Translations under genes and position numbers: made by a program
The notes under the pieces: generated by a model
Seen by the model: the letters and a program-made list of their open reading frames with translations, nothing else
Told to the model about the DNA's origin: nothing
Databases searched by the model: none
Shown: positions 13,801 through 27,595 of the stretch, one piece after another
Numbering within the stretch: the stretch's first letter is position 1
How the letters are laid out: the number at the start of each line of letters is the position of its first letter
Source of the DNA: Serripes groenlandicus
Taxonomy: Eukaryota; Mollusca; Bivalvia; Cardiida; Cardiidae
NCBI GenBank assembly: GCA_031761405.1
Contig: JASEVX010000095.1
Span: forward strand, 1 to 64,000
Reading direction: 5' to 3'
DNA length: 64,000 bases

Positions 13801-16523
13801 TTTTGTTTTAGAAGTCTCCCATGCTCCAAACTGGTGCAATCGGTAGAGTGCATATGCACAACGCTTAAACTATCGCGTTTACCACTGGCGTTCATATGGT
13901 TTCGGAAGAAAAATGTGTTTTTACAATTTCCTTCTTTGTTGCATGTAAAGTGTAACTTTTGTTCTAGAAGTCTCCCATGCTTCAAACTGGTGCTATCGGT
14001 AGAGTGCATATGCACAACGCTTAAACTATCGCGTTTACCAGTGGCGTTCATATGGTTTCGGAAAAAAACGTGTTTTTCCAATTTCCTTCTTTGTTGTATG
14101 TATAGAGTAACTTTTGTTTTAGAAGTCTCCAATGCTCCAAACTAGTGCAATCGGTAGAGTGCATATGCACAACGCTTAAACTATCGCGTTTACCAGTGTC
14201 GTTCATATGGTTTCGGAAAAAAACGTGTTTCTCCAATTTCCTTCTTTGTTGCATGTATAGTGTAACTTTTGTTCTAGAAATCTCCCATGATCCTAACTGG
14301 TGCTATAGGTAGAATGCATATGCACAACGCTTAAACTATCATGTTTTCTAGTGACGTTCATATTGTTTCGGAAAAAACGCGTTTTTCCAATTTCATTCTT
14401 TGTTGCATGTATAGTGTAACTTTTGTTCTAGAAGTCTCCCATGCTCCAATCTGGTGCTATCGGTAGAGTGCATATGCACAACGCTTAAACTATCGCGTTT
14501 ACCAGTGTCGTTCATATGGTTTCGGAAAAAAACGTGTTTCTCCAATTTCCTTCTTTGTTGCATGTATAGTGTAACTTTTGTTTTAGAAGTCTCCCAGGCT
14601 CCAAACTGGTGCTATCGGTAGAGTGCATATGCACAACGCGTAAACTATCGCGTTTACCAGTGGCGTTCATATGGTTTCGGAAGAAATACGTGTTTTTCCA
14701 ATTTCCTTCTTTGTTGTATGTATAGAGTAACTTTTGTTTTAGAAGTCTCCCATGCTCCAAACTGGTGCAATCGGTAGAGTACATATGCACAACGCTTAAA
14801 CTATCCCGTTTACCAGTGTCGTTCATATGGTTTCGAAAAAAAACGTATTTCTCCAATTTCCTTCTTTGTTGCATGTAAAGTGTAACTTTTGTTCTAGAAA
14901 TCTCCCATGATCCTAACTGGTGCTATCGGTAGAATGCATATGCACAACGCTTAAACTATCATGTTTTCTAGTGACGTTCATATTGTTTCGGAAAAAACGC
15001 GTTTTTCCAATTTCATTCTTTGTTGCATGTATAGTGTAACATTTGTTTTAGAAGTCTCCCAGGCTCCAAACTGGTGCTATCGGTAGAGTGCATATGCACA
15101 ACGCTTAAACTATCGCGTTTACCAGTGTCGTTCATATGGTTTCGGAAAAAAACGTGTTTCTCCAATTTCCTTCTTTGTTGCATGTATAGTGTAACTTTTG
15201 TTCTAGAAGTCTCCCAGGCTCCAAACTGGTGCTATCGGTAGAGTGCATATGCACAACGCTTAAACTATCGCGTTTACCAGTGTCGTTCATATGGTTTCGG
15301 AAAAAAACGTGTTTCTCCAATTTCCTTCTTTGTTGCATGTATAGAGTAACTTTTGTTTTAGAAGTCTCCCATGCTCCAAACTGGTGCAATCGGTAGAGTG
15401 CATATGCACAACGCGTAAACTATCGCGTTTACTAGTGGCGTTCATATGGTTTCGGAAAAAAACGTGTTTTTCCAATTTCCTTCTTTGTTGTATGTATAGA
15501 GTAACTTTTGTTTTAGAAGTCTACCATGCTCCAAACTGGTGCTATCGGTAGAAAGCATATGCACAACGCTTAAACTATCATGTTTTCTAGTAACGTTCAT
15601 ATTGCTTCGGAAAAAAACGCGTTTTTCTAATTTCATTCTTTGTTGCATGTATAGAGTAACTTTTGTTCTAGAAGTCTCCCATGCTTCAAACTGGTGCAAT
15701 CGGTAGAGTGCATATGCACAACGCGTAAACTATCGCGTTTACCAGTGGCGTTCATATGGTTAAGGACAAAAACGTGTTTTTCCAATTTCCTTATTTGTTG
15801 TATGTATAGAGTAACTTTTGTTTTAGAAGTCTCCCATGATCCTAACTGGTGCTATCGGTAGAATGCATATGCACAACGCTTAAACTATCATGTTTTCTAG
15901 TGACGTTCATATTGTTTCGGAAAAAACGCGTTTTTCCAATTTCCTTCTTTGTTGCATGTATAGTGTAACTTTTGTTCTAGAAGTCTCCCATGCTCCAAAC
16001 TGGTGCAATCGGTAGAGTGCATATGCACAACGCTTAAACTATCGCGTTTACCACTGGCGTTCATATGGTTTCGGAAAAAAATGTGTTTTTCCAATTTCCT
16101 TCTTTGTTGCATGTAAAGTGTAACTTTTGTTCTAGAAGTCTCCCCTGCTCCAAACTGGTGCTATCGGTAGAGTGCATATGCACAACGCTTAAACTATCGC
16201 GTTTACCAGTGGCGTTCATATGGTTTCGGAAAAAAAAAGTGTTTTTCCAATTTCCTTCTTTGTTGTATGTATAGAGTAACTTTTGTTTTAGAAGTCTCCC
16301 ATGCTCCAAACTGGTGCAATCGGTAGAGTGCATATGCACAACGCGTAAACTATCGCGTTTACCAGTGGCGTTCATATGGTTTCGGAAAAAAACGTGTTTC
16401 TCCAATTTCCTTCTTTGTTGCATGTATAGAGTAACTTTTGTTTTAGAAGCCTCCCATGCTCCAAACTGGTGCAATTGGTAGAGTGCATATGCACAACACG
16501 TAAACTATCGCGTTTACCAATGG
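10885..16523. repeat. Long duplication inside satellite, offset 4183 bp
   Basis: The segment about 10,885-12,340 reappears at about 15,068-16,523, displaced by 4183 bp (27 monomers minus 2 bp). Shared private changes show this is block copying: ATGGTTAAGGA in place of ATGGTTTCGGA at about 11,575 and 15,758, and ATTGCTTCGG at about 11,409 and 15,600. A local triplet duplication of 464 bp (3 monomers) lies inside it, at about 12,343-12,806 and 12,807-13,270, marked by TTTCGGACAAAAACG and TTCATACAGTTTCGG. End points are approximate. Confidence 0.85.
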
Positions 16524-19500
16524 CGTTCATATGGTTTTGGAAAAAAATGTGTTTTTCCAATTTCCTTCTTTGTTGCATGTATAGAGTAACTTTTGTTTTA
16601 GAAGTCTCCCATGCTCCAAACTGGTGCAATCGGTAGAGTGCATATGCACAACGCTTAAACTATCGCGTTTACCACTGGCGTTCATATGGTTTCGGAAAAT
16701 AAATGTGTTTTTCCAATTTCCTTCTTTGTTGCATGTAAAGTGTAACTTTTGTTCTAGAAGTCTCCCATGCTCCAAACTGGTGCTATCGGTAGAGTGCATA
16801 TGCATAACGCTTAAACTATCGCGTTTACCAGTGGCGTTCATATGGTTTCGGACAAAAACGTGTTTCTCCAATTTCCTTCTTTGTTGTATGTATATAGTAA
16901 CTTTTGTTTTAGAAGTCTCCCATGCTCCAAACTGGTGCAATCGGTAGAGTGCATATGCACAACGCGTAAACTATCGCGATTACCAGTGGCATTCATACAG
17001 TTTCGGAAAAAAACGTGTTTTTCCAATTTCCTTCTTTGTTGCATGTATAGTGTAACTTTTGTTCTAGAAATCTCCCATGATCCTAACTGGTGCTATCGGT
17101 AGAATGCATATGCACAACGCTTAAACTATCATGTTTTCTAGTGACGTTCATATTGTTTCGGAAAAAACGCGTTTTTCCAATTTCATTCTTTGTTGCATGT
17201 ATAGTGTAACATTTGTTTTAGAAGTCTCCCAGGCTCCAAACTGGTGCTATCGGTAGAGTGCATATGCACAACGCTTAAACTATCGCGTTTACCAGTGTCG
17301 TTCATATGGTTTCGGAAAAAAACGTGTTTCTCCAATTTCCTTCTTTGTTGCATGTATAGTGTAACTTTTGTTCTAGAAGTCTCCCAGGCTCCAAACTGGT
17401 GCTATCGGTAGAGTGCATATGCACAACGCTTAAACTATCGCGTTTACCAGTGTCGTTCATATGGTTTCGGAAAAAAACGTGTTTCTCCAATTTCCTTCTT
17501 TGTTGCATGTATAGAGTAACTTTTGTTTTAGAAGTCTCCCATGCTCCAAACTGGTGCAATCGGTTGAGTCAGGGAAACTATATTACAGTGTTCCTGGTTG
17601 AGTGCATATGCACAACGCTTAAACTATCGCGTTTACCACTTGCGTTCATATGGTTTCGGAAAAAAATGTGTTTTTCCAATTTCCTTCTTTGTTGCATGTA
17701 AAGTGTAACATTTGTTCTAGAAGGCTCCCATGCTCTAAACTGGTGCTATCGGTAGAGTGCATATGCACAACGCTTAAACTATCATGTTTTCTAGTGACGT
17801 TCATATTGTTTCGGAAAAAACGAGTTTTTCCAATTTCCTTCTTTGTTGCATGTATAGTGTAACTTTTGTTCTAGAAGTCTCCCATGCTCCAAACTGGTGC
17901 TATCGGTAGAGTGCATATGCACAACGCTTAAACTATCGCGTTTACCAGTGTCGTCCATATGGTTTCGGAAAAAAACGTGTTTCTCCAATTTCCTTCTTTG
18001 TTGCATGTATAGTGTAACTTTTGTTCTAGAAGTCTCCCAGGCTCCAAACTGGTGCTATCGGTAGAGTGCATAAGCACAACGCTTAAACTATCGCGTTTAC
18101 CAGTGTCGTTCATATGGTTTCGGAAAAAAACGTGTTTCTCTAATTTCCTTCTTTGTTGCATGTATAGAGTTACTTTTGTTTTAGAAGTCTCCCATGCTCC
18201 AAACTGGTGCAATCGGTAGAGTGCATATGCACAACGCGTAAACTATCGCGTTTACCAGTGGCGTTCATATGGTTTCGGAAAAAAACCGTGTTTTTCCAAT
18301 TTCCTTCTTTGATGTATGTATAGAGTAACTTTTGTTTTAGAAGTCTCCCATGCGCCAAACTGGTGCAATCGGTAGAGTGCATATGCACAACGCTTAAACT
18401 ATCCCGTTTACCAGTGTCGTTCATATGGTTTCGGAAAAAAACGTGTTTCTCCAATTTCCTTCTTTGTTGCATGTAAAGTGTAACTTTTGTTCTAGAAGTC
18501 TCCCATGCTCCAAACTGGTGCAATCGATAGAGTGCATATGCACAACGCTTAAACTATCGCGTTTACCACTGGCGTTCATATGGTTTCGGAACAAAATGTG
18601 TTTTTCCAATTTCCTTCTTTGTTGCATGTAAAGTGTAACTTTTGTTCTAGAAGTCTCCCATGCTCCAAACTGGTGCTATCGTTAGAGTGCATATGCACAA
18701 CGCTTAAACTATCGCGTTTACCACTGGCGTTCATATGGTTTCGGAACAAAATGTGTTTTTCCAATTTCCTTCTTTGTTGCATGTAAAGTGTAACTTTTGT
18801 TCTAGAAGTCTCCCATGCTCCAAACTGGTGCTATCGTTAGAGTGCATATGCACAACGCTTAAACTATCGCGTTTACCAGTGGCGTTCATATGGTTTCGGA
18901 AAAAAACGTGTTTTTCCAATTTCCTTCTTTGTTGTATGTATAGAGTAACTTTTGTTTTAGAAGTCTCCCATGCTCCAAACTGGTGCAATCGGTAGAGTGC
19001 ATATGCACAACGCTTAAACTATCGCGTTTACCAGTGTCGTTCATATGGTTTCGGAAAGAAACGTGTTTCTCCAATTTCCTTCTTTGTTGCATGTATAGTG
19101 TAACTTTTGTTCTAGAAATCTCCCAGGCTCCAAACTGGTGCTATCGGTAGAGTGCATATGCACAACGCGTAAACTATCGCGTTTACCAGTGGCGTTCATA
19201 TGGTTTCGGAAAAAAACGTGTTTCTCCAATTTCCTTCTTTGTTGCATGTATAGTGTAACTTTTGTTCTAGAAATCTCCCATGCTCCAAACTGGTGCTATC
19301 GGTAGAGTGCATATGCACAACGCTTAAACTATCGCGTTTACCAGTGTCGTTCATATGGTTTCGGAAAAAAACGTGTTTCTCCAATTTCCTTCTTTGTTGC
19401 ATGTATAGTGTAACTTTTGTTCTAGAAGTCTCCCAGGCTCCAAACTGGTGCTATCGGTAGAGTGCATATGCACAACGCTTAAACTATCCCGTTTACCAGT

Positions 19501-22500
19501 GTCGTTCATATGGTTTCGGAAAAAAACGTGTTTCTCCAATTTCCTTCTTTGTTGCATGTATAGTGTAACTTTTGTTCTAGAAATCTCCCATGATCCTAAC
19601 TGGTGCTATCGGTAGAATGCATATGCACAACGCTTAAACTATCATGTTTTCTAGTGACGTTCATATTGTTTCGGAAAAAACGCGTTTTTCCAATTTCATT
19701 CTTTGTTGCATGTATAGTGTAACTTTTGTTCTAGAAGTCTCCCATGCTCCAAACTGGTGCAATCGGTAGAGTGCATATGCACAACGCTTAAACTATCGCG
19801 TTTACCAGTGTCGTTCTTATGGTTTTGGAAAAAAACGTGTTTTTCCAATGTCCTTCTTTGTTGCATGTATAGTGTAACTTTTGTTCTAGAAGTCTCTTAT
19901 GCTCCAAACTGGTGCTATCGGTAGAGTGCATATGCACAACGCTTAAACTATCGCGTTTACCAGTGTCGTTCATATGGTTTCGGAAAAAAACGTGTTTCTC
20001 CAATTTACTTCTTTGTTGCATGTATAGTGTAACTTTTGTTCTAGAAATCTCCCATGCTCCAAACTGGTGCAATCGGTAGGGTGCATATGCACAACGCGTA
20101 AACTATCGCGTTTACCAGTGGCGTTCATATGGTTTCGGAAAAAAACGTGTTTCTCCAATTTCCTTCTTTGTTGCATGTATAGAGTAACTTCTGTTTTAGA
20201 AGTCTCCCATGCTCCAAACTGGTGCTATCGGTAGAGTGCATATGCACAACGCTTAAACTATCGCGTTTACCAGTGTCGTTCATATGGTTTCGGGAAAAAA
20301 CGTGTTTCTCCAATTTCCTTCTTTGTTGCATGTATAGTGTAACTTTTGTTCTAGAAGTCTCCCAGGCTCCAAACTGGTGCTATCGGTAGAGTGCATATGC
20401 ACAACGCTTAAACTATCGCGTTTACCAGTGTCGTTCATATGGTTTCGGAAAAAAACGTGTTTCTCGAATTTCCTTCTTTGTTGCATGTATAGAGTAACTT
20501 TTGTTTTAGAAGTCTCCCATGCTCCAAACTGGTGCAATCGGTAGAGTGCATATGCACAACACGTAAACTATCACGTTTACCAATGGCGTTCATATGGTTT
20601 CGGAAAAAAATGTGTTTTTCCAATTTCCTTCTTTGTTGCATGTATAGAGTAACTTTTGTTTTAGAAGTCTCCCATGCTCCAAACTGGTGCAATCGTTAGA
20701 GTGCATATGCACAACGCTTAAACTATCGCGTTTACCAGTGTCGTTCATATGGTTTCGGAAAAAAACGTGTTTCTCCAATTTCCTTCTTTGTTGCATGTAT
20801 AGTGTAACTTTTGTTTTAGAAGTCTCCAAGGCTCCAAACTAGTGCTATCGGTAGAGTGCATATGCACAACGCGTAAACGATCGCGTTTATCAGTGGCGTT
20901 CATATGGTTTCGGGAAAAAACGTGTTTCTCCAATTTCCTTCTTTTGTTGCATGTATAGAGTAACTTTTGTTTTAGAAGTCTCCCATGCTCCAAACTGGTG
21001 CAATCGGTAGAGTGCATAAGCACAACACGTAAACTATCGCGTTTACCAGTGGCGTTCATATGGTTTCGGAAAGAAATGTGTTTTTCCAATTTCCTTCTTT
21101 GTTGCATGTATAGAGTAACTTTTGTTTTAGAAGTCTCCCATGCTCCAAACTGGTGCAATCGGTAGAGTGCATATGCACAACGCTTAAACTATCGCGTTTA
21201 CCACTGGCGTTCATATGGTTTCGGAAAAAAAATGTGTTTTTACAATTTCCTTCTTTGTTGCATGTAAAGTGTAACTTTTGTTCTAGAAGTCTCCCATGCT
21301 TCAAACTGGTGCTATCGGTAGAGTGCATATGCACAACGCTTAAACTATCGCGTTTACCAGTGGCGTTCATATGGTTTCGGAAAAAAACGTGTTTTTCCAA
21401 TTTCCTTCTTTGTTGTATGTATAGAGTAACTTTTGTTTTAGAAGTCTCCAATGCTCCAAACTAGTGCAATCGGTAGAGTGCATATGCACAACGCTTAAAC
21501 TATCGCGTTTACCAGTGTCGTTCATATGGTTTCGGAAAAAAACGTGTTTCTCCAATTTCCTTCTTTGTTGCATGTATAGTGTAACTTTTGTTCTAGAAAT
21601 CTCCCATGATCCTAACTGGTGCTATAGGTAGAATGCATATGCACAACGCTTAAACTATCATGTTTTCTAGTGACGTTCATATTGTTTCGGAAAAAACGCG
21701 TTTTTCCAATTTCATTCTTTGTTGCATGTATAGTGTAACTTTTGTTCTAGAAGTCTCCCATGCTCCAATCTGGTGCTATCGGTAGAGTGCATATGCACAA
21801 CGCTTAAACTATCGCGTTTACCAGTGTCGTTCATATGGTTTCGGAAAAAAACGTGTTTCTCCAATTTCCTTCTTTGTTGCATGTATAGTGTAACTTTTGT
21901 TTTAGAAGTCTCCCAGGCTCCAAACTGGTGCTATCGGTAGAGTGCATATGCACAACGCGTAAACTATCGCGTTTACCAGTGGCGTTCATATGGTTTCGGA
22001 AGAAATACGTGTTTTTCCAATTTCCTTCTTTGTTGTATGTATAGAGTAACTTTTGTTTTAGAAGTCTCCCATGCTCCAAACTGGTGCAATCGGTAGAGTA
22101 CATATGCACAACGCTTAAACTATCCCGTTTACCAGTGTCGTTCATATGGTTTCGAAAAAAAACGTATTTCTCCAATTTCCTTCTTTGTTGCATGTATAGT
22201 GTAACTTTTGTTCTAGAAATCTCACATGATCCTAACTGGTGCTATCGGTAGAATGCATATGCACAACGCTTAAACTATCATGTTTTCTAGTGACGTTCAT
22301 ATTGTTTCGGAAAAAACGCGTTTTTCCAATTTCATTCTTTGTTGCATGTATAGTGTAACATTTGTTTTAGAAGTCTCCCAGGCTCCAAACTGGTGCTATC
22401 GGTAGAGTGCATATGCACAACGCTTAAACTATCGCGTTTACCAGTGTCGTTCATATGGTTTCGGAAAAAAACGTGTTTCTCCAATTTCCTTCTTTGTTGC

Positions 22501-22708
22501 ATGTATAGTGTAACTTTTGTTCTAGAAGTCTCCCAGGCTCCAAACTGGTGCTATCGGTAGAGTGCATATGCACAACGCTTAAACTATCGCGTTTACCAGT
22601 GTCGTTCATATGGTTTCGGAAAAAAACGTGTTTCTCCAATTTCCTTCTTTGTTGCATGTATAGAGTAACTTTTGTTTTAGAAGTCTCCCATGCTCCAAAC
22701 TGGTGCAA
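13580..22708. repeat. Long duplication inside satellite, offset 7319 bp
   Basis: About 13,580-15,389 matches about 20,899-22,708 at a constant offset of 7319 bp. Private markers shared by both are CTTCTTTTGTTGC (one extra T) at about 13,619 and 20,938, GGTGCTATAGGTAGAATG at about 14,300 and 21,619, and CTCCAATGCTCCAAACTAG at about 14,128 and 21,447. The two copies differ at few sites, so the event is recent relative to divergence between adjacent monomers. Confidence 0.85.
17562..17603. mobile_element. 26-bp hAT-like footprint with 8-bp duplication, copy 1
   Basis: A satellite monomer is interrupted by 26 bp at 17,570-17,595, starting CAGGGAAAC and ending with a near-complementary TTCCT. The 8 bp GGTTGAGT stand on both sides (17,562-17,569 and 17,596-17,603). 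An 8-bp target duplication and CAGGG termini are hallmarks of the hAT superfamily. The insert is too short to be functional, so it is read as the remnant of an internally deleted element. Confidence 0.7.
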
Positions 22709-22710
22709 TC

Positions 22711-22752
22711 GGTTGAGTCAGGGAAACTATATTACAGTGTCCCTGGTTGAGT
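22711..22752. mobile_element. 26-bp hAT-like footprint with 8-bp duplication, copy 2
   Basis: This is the same insertion at 22,719-22,744, flanked by GGTTGAGT at 22,711-22,718 and 22,745-22,752. It differs from copy 1 by one base, and here the ends are perfectly complementary (CAGGGA and TCCCTG, the last G shared with the duplication). It lies exactly 5149 bp from copy 1 in a duplicated satellite block, so it was copied with the block and did not insert independently. Confidence 0.75.
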
Positions 22753-24799
22753 GCATATGCACAACGCTTAAACTATCGCGTTTACCACTTGCGTTCATAT
22801 GGTTTCGGAAAAAAATGTGTTTTTCCAATTTCCTTCTTTGTTGCATGTAAAGTGTAACATTTGTTCTAGAAGGCTCCCATGCTCTAAACTGGTGCTATCG
22901 GTAGAGTGCATATGCACAACGCTTAAACTATCATGTTTTCTAGTGACGTTCATATTGTTTCGGAAAAAAACGAGTTTTTCCAATTTCCTTCTTTGTTGCA
23001 TGTATAGTGTAACTTTTGTTCTAGAAGTCTCCCATGCTCCAAACTGGTGCTATCGGTAGAGTGCATATGCACAACGCTTAAACTATCGCGTTTACCAGTG
23101 TCGTCCATATGGTTTCGGAAAAAAACGTGTTTCTCCAATTTCCTTCTTTGTTGCATGTATAGTGTAACTTTTGTTCTAGAAGTCTCCCAGGCTCCAAACT
23201 GGTGCTATCGGTAGAGTGCATAAGCACAACGCTTAAACTATCGCGTTTACCAGTGTCGTTCATATGGTTTCGGAAAAAAACGTGTTTCTCTAATTTCCTT
23301 CTTTGTTGCATGTATAGAGTTACTTTTGTTTTAGAAGTCTCCCATGCTCCAAACTGGTGCAATCGGTAGAGTGCATATGCACAACGCGTAAACTATCGCG
23401 TTTACCAGTGGCGTTCATATGGTTTCGGAAAAAAACCGTGTTTTTCCAATTTCCTTCTTTGTTGTATGTATAGAGTAACTTTTGTTTTAGAAGTCTCCCA
23501 TGCGCCAAACTGGTGCAATCGGTAGAGTGCATATGCACAACGCTTAAACTATCCCGTTTACCAGTGTCGTTCATATGGTTTCGGAAAAAAACGTGTTTCT
23601 CCAATTTCCTTCTTTGTTGCATGTAAAGTGTAACTTTTGTTCTAGAAGTCTCCCATGCTCCAAACTGGTGCAATCGATAGAGTGCATATGCACAACGCTT
23701 AAACTATCGCGTTTACCACTGGCGTTCATATGGTTTCGGAACAAAATGTGTTTTTCCAATTTCCTTCTTTGTTGCATGTAAAGTGTAACTTTTGTTCTAG
23801 AAGTCTCCCATGCTCCAAACTGGTGCTATCGTTAGAGTGCATATGCACAACGCTTAAACTATCGCGTTTACCAGTGGCGTTCATATGGTTTCGGAAAAAA
23901 ACGTGTTTTTCCAATTTCCTTCTTTGTTGTATGTATAGAGTAACTTTTGTTTTAGAAGTCTCCCATGCTCCAAACTGGTGCAATCGGTAGAGTGCATATG
24001 CACAACGCTTAAACTATCGCGTTTACCAGTGTCGTTCATATGGTTTCGGAAAAAAACGTGTTTCTCCAATTTCCTTCTTTGTTGCATGTATAGTGTAACT
24101 TTTGTTCTAGAAATCTCCCAGGCTCCAAACTGGTGCTATCGGTAGAGTGCATATGCACAACGCGTAAACTATCGCGTTTACCAGTGGCGTTCATATGGTT
24201 TCGGAAAAAAACGTGTTTCTCCAATTTCCTTCTTTGTTGCATGTATAGTGTAACTTTTGTTCTAGAAGTCTCCCATGCTCCAACCTGGTGCTATCGGTAG
24301 AGTGCATATGCACAACGCTTAAACTATCGCGTTTACCAGTGTCGTTCATATGGTTTCGGAAAAAAACGTGTTTCTCCAATTTCCTTCTTTGTTGCATGTA
24401 TAGTGTAACTTTTGTTCTAGAAGTCTCCCAGGCTCCAAACTGGTGCTATCGGTAGAGTGCATATGCACAACGCTTAAACTATCCCGTTTACCAGTGTCGT
24501 TCATATGGTTTCGGAAAAAAACGTGTTTCTCCAATTTCCTTCTTTGTTGCATGTATAGTGTAACTTTTGTTCTAGAAATCTCCCATGATCCTAACTGGTG
24601 CTATCGGTAGAATGCATATGCACAACGCTTAAACTATCATGTTTTCTAGTGACGTTCATATTGTTTCGGAAAAAACGCGTTTTTCCAATTTCATTCTTTG
24701 TTGCATGTATAGTGTAACTTTTGTTCTAGAAGTCTCCCATGCTCCAAACTGGTGCAATCGGTAGAGTGCATATGCACAACGCTTAAACTATCGCGTTTA

Positions 24800-27595
24800 C
24801 CAGTGTCGTTCTTATGGTTTTGGAAAAAAACGTGTTTTTCCAATGTCCTTCTTTGTTGCATGTATAGTGTAACTTTTGTTCTAGAAGTCTCTTATGCTCC
24901 AAACTGGTGCTATCGGTAGAGTGCATATGCACAACGCTTAAACTATCGCGTTTACCAGTGTCGTTCATATGGTTTCGGAAAAAAACGTGTTTCTCCAATT
25001 TACTTCTTTGTTGCATGTATAGTGTAACTTTTGTTCTAGAAATCTCCCATGCTCCAAACTGGTGCAATCGGTAGGGTGCATATGCACAACGCGTAAACTA
25101 TCGCGTTTACCAGTGGCGTTCATATGGTTTCGGAAAAAAACGTGTTTCTCCAATTTCCTTCTTTGTTGCATGTATAGAGTAACTTCTGTTTTAGAAGTCT
25201 CCCATGCTCCAAACTGGTGCTATCGGTAGAGTGCATATGCACAACGCTTAAACTATCGCGTTTACCACTGTCGTTCATATGGTTTCGGGAAAAAACGTGT
25301 TTCTCCAATTTCCTTCTTTGTTGCATGTATAGTGTAACTTTTGTTCTAGAAGTCTCCCAGGCTCCAAACTGGTGCTATCGGTAGAGTGCATATGCACAAC
25401 GCTTAAACTATCGCGTTTACCAGTGTCGTTCATATGGTTTCGGAAAAAAACGTGTTTCTCGAATTTCCTTCTTTGTTGCATGTATAGAGTAACTTTTGTT
25501 TTAGAAGTCTCCCATGCTCCAAACTGGTGCAATCGGTAGAGTGCATATGCACAACACGTAAACTATCACGTTTACCAATGGCGTTCATATGGTTTCGGAA
25601 AAAAATGTGTTTTTCCAATTTCCTTCTTTGTTGCATGTATAGAGTAACTTTTGTTTTAGAAGTCTCCCATGCTCCAAACTGGTGCAATCGGTAGAGTGCA
25701 TATGCACAACGCTTAAACTATCGCGTTTACCAGTGTCGTTCATATGGTTTCGGAAAAAAACGTGTTTCTCCAATTTCCTTCTTTGTTGCATGTATAGTGT
25801 AACTTTTGTTTTAGAAGTCTCCAAGGCTCCAAACTAGTGCTATCGGTAGAGTGCATATGCACAACGCGTAAACTATCGCGTTTATCAGTGGCGTTCATAT
25901 GGTTTCGGAAAAAAACGTGTTTTTCCAATTTCCTTCTTTGTTGTATTTATAGAGTAACTTTTGTTTTAGAAGTCTCCCATGCTCCAAACTGGTGCAATCG
26001 GTAGAGTGCATATGCACAACGCTTAAACTATCCCGTTTATCAGTGTCGTTCATATGGTTTCGGAAAAAAACGTGTTTCTCCAATTTCCTTCTTTGTTGCA
26101 TGTATAGTGTAACTTTTATTCTAGAAATCTCCCATGATCCTAACTGGTGCTATCGGTAGAATGCATATGCACAACGCTGCAACTATCGCGTTTACCAGTG
26201 TCGTTCATATGGTTTCGGAAAAAAACGTGTTTCTCCAATTTCATTCTTTGTTGCATGTATCGTGTAACTTTTGTTCTAGAAGTCTCCCAGGCTCCAAACT
26301 GGTGCTATCGGTAGAGTGCATATGCACAACGCTTAAACTATCGCGTTTACCAGTGTCGTTCATATGGTTTCGGAAAAAAACGTGTTTCTCCAATTTCCTT
26401 CTTTGTTGCATGTATAGAGTAACTTTTGTTTTAGAAGTCTCCCATGCTCCAAACTGGTGCAATTGGTAGAGTGCATATGCACAACGCGTAAACTATCGCG
26501 TTTACCAGTGTCGTTCTTATGGTTTTGGAAAAAAACGTGTTTTTCCAATGTCCTTCTTTGTTGCATGTATAGTGTAACTTTTTTTCTAGAAGTCTCTTAT
26601 GCTCCAAACTGGTGCTATCGGTAGAGTGCATATGCACAACGCTTAAACTATCGCGTTTACCAGTGTCGTTCATATGGTTTCGGAAAAAAACCTGTTTCTC
26701 CAATTTACTTCTTTGTTGCATGTATAGTGTAACTTTTGTTCTAGAAATCTCCCATGCTCCAAACTGGTGCAATCGGTAGAGTGCATATGCACAACGCGTA
26801 AACTATCGCGTTTACCAGTGGCGTTCATATGGTTTCGGAAAAAAACGTGTTTCTCCAATTTCCTTCTTTGTTGCATGTATAGAGTAACTTCTGTTTTAGA
26901 AGTCTCCCATGCTCCAAACTGGTGCTATCGGTAGAGTGCATATGCACAACGCTTAAACTATCGCGTTTACCAGTGTCGTTCATATGGTTTCGGGAAAAAA
27001 CGTGTTTCTCCAATTTCCTTCTTTGTTGCATGTATAGTGTAACCTTTGTTCTAGAAGTCTCCCAGGCTCCAAACTGGTGCTATCGGTAGAGTGCATATGC
27101 ACAACGCTTAAACTATCGCGTTTACCAGTGTCGTTCATATGGTTTCGGAAAAAAACGTGTTTCTCCAATTTCCTTTTTTGTTGCATGTATAGAGTAACTT
27201 TTGTTTTAGAAGTCTCCCATGCTCCAAACTGGTGCAATCGGTAGAGTGCATATGCACAACACGTAAACTATCACGTTTACCAATGGCGTTCATATGGTTT
27301 CGGAAAAAAATGTGTTTTTCCAATTTCCTTCTTTGTTGCATGTATAGAGTAACTTTTGTTTTAGAAGTCTCCCATGCTCCAAACTGGTGCATTCGGTAGA
27401 GTGCATATGCACAACGCTTAAACTATCGCGTTTACCAGTGTCGTTCATATGGTTTCGGAAAAAAACGTGTTTCTCCAATTTCCTTCTTTGTTGCATGTAT
27501 AGTGTAACTTTTGTTTTAGAAGTCTCACAGGCTCCAAACTAGTGCTATCGGTAGAGTGCATATGCACAACGCGTAAACTATCGCGTTTACCAGTG
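24800..27595. repeat. Tandem block of 11 monomers, offset 1705 bp
   Basis: About 24,800-25,890 is repeated at about 26,505-27,595 with an offset of 1705 bp, exactly 11 x 155. Shared private changes include CGTTCTTATGGTTTTGG, AATTTACTTCTTTG and ACACGTAAACTATCACG. A third, partial relative of this block begins at about 19,805, because the left member itself arose by the 4995-bp duplication. Confidence 0.8.

Larger units (their letters stand above)
17041..25895. repeat. Long duplication inside satellite, offset 5149 then 4995 bp
   Basis: About 17,041-20,900 matches about 22,190-25,895. The offset is 5149-5150 bp in the first part and 4995 bp from about 18.8 kb on, because one 155-bp monomer (the repeated unit with CGGAACAAAATGTG at about 18,590 and 18,745) is present twice in the left copy and once in the right. 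Shared markers include the 26-bp hAT-like insertion, GTGCATAAGCAC at about 18,067 and 23,217, and GGTAGGGTGCAT at 20,075 and 25,070. Confidence 0.88.
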
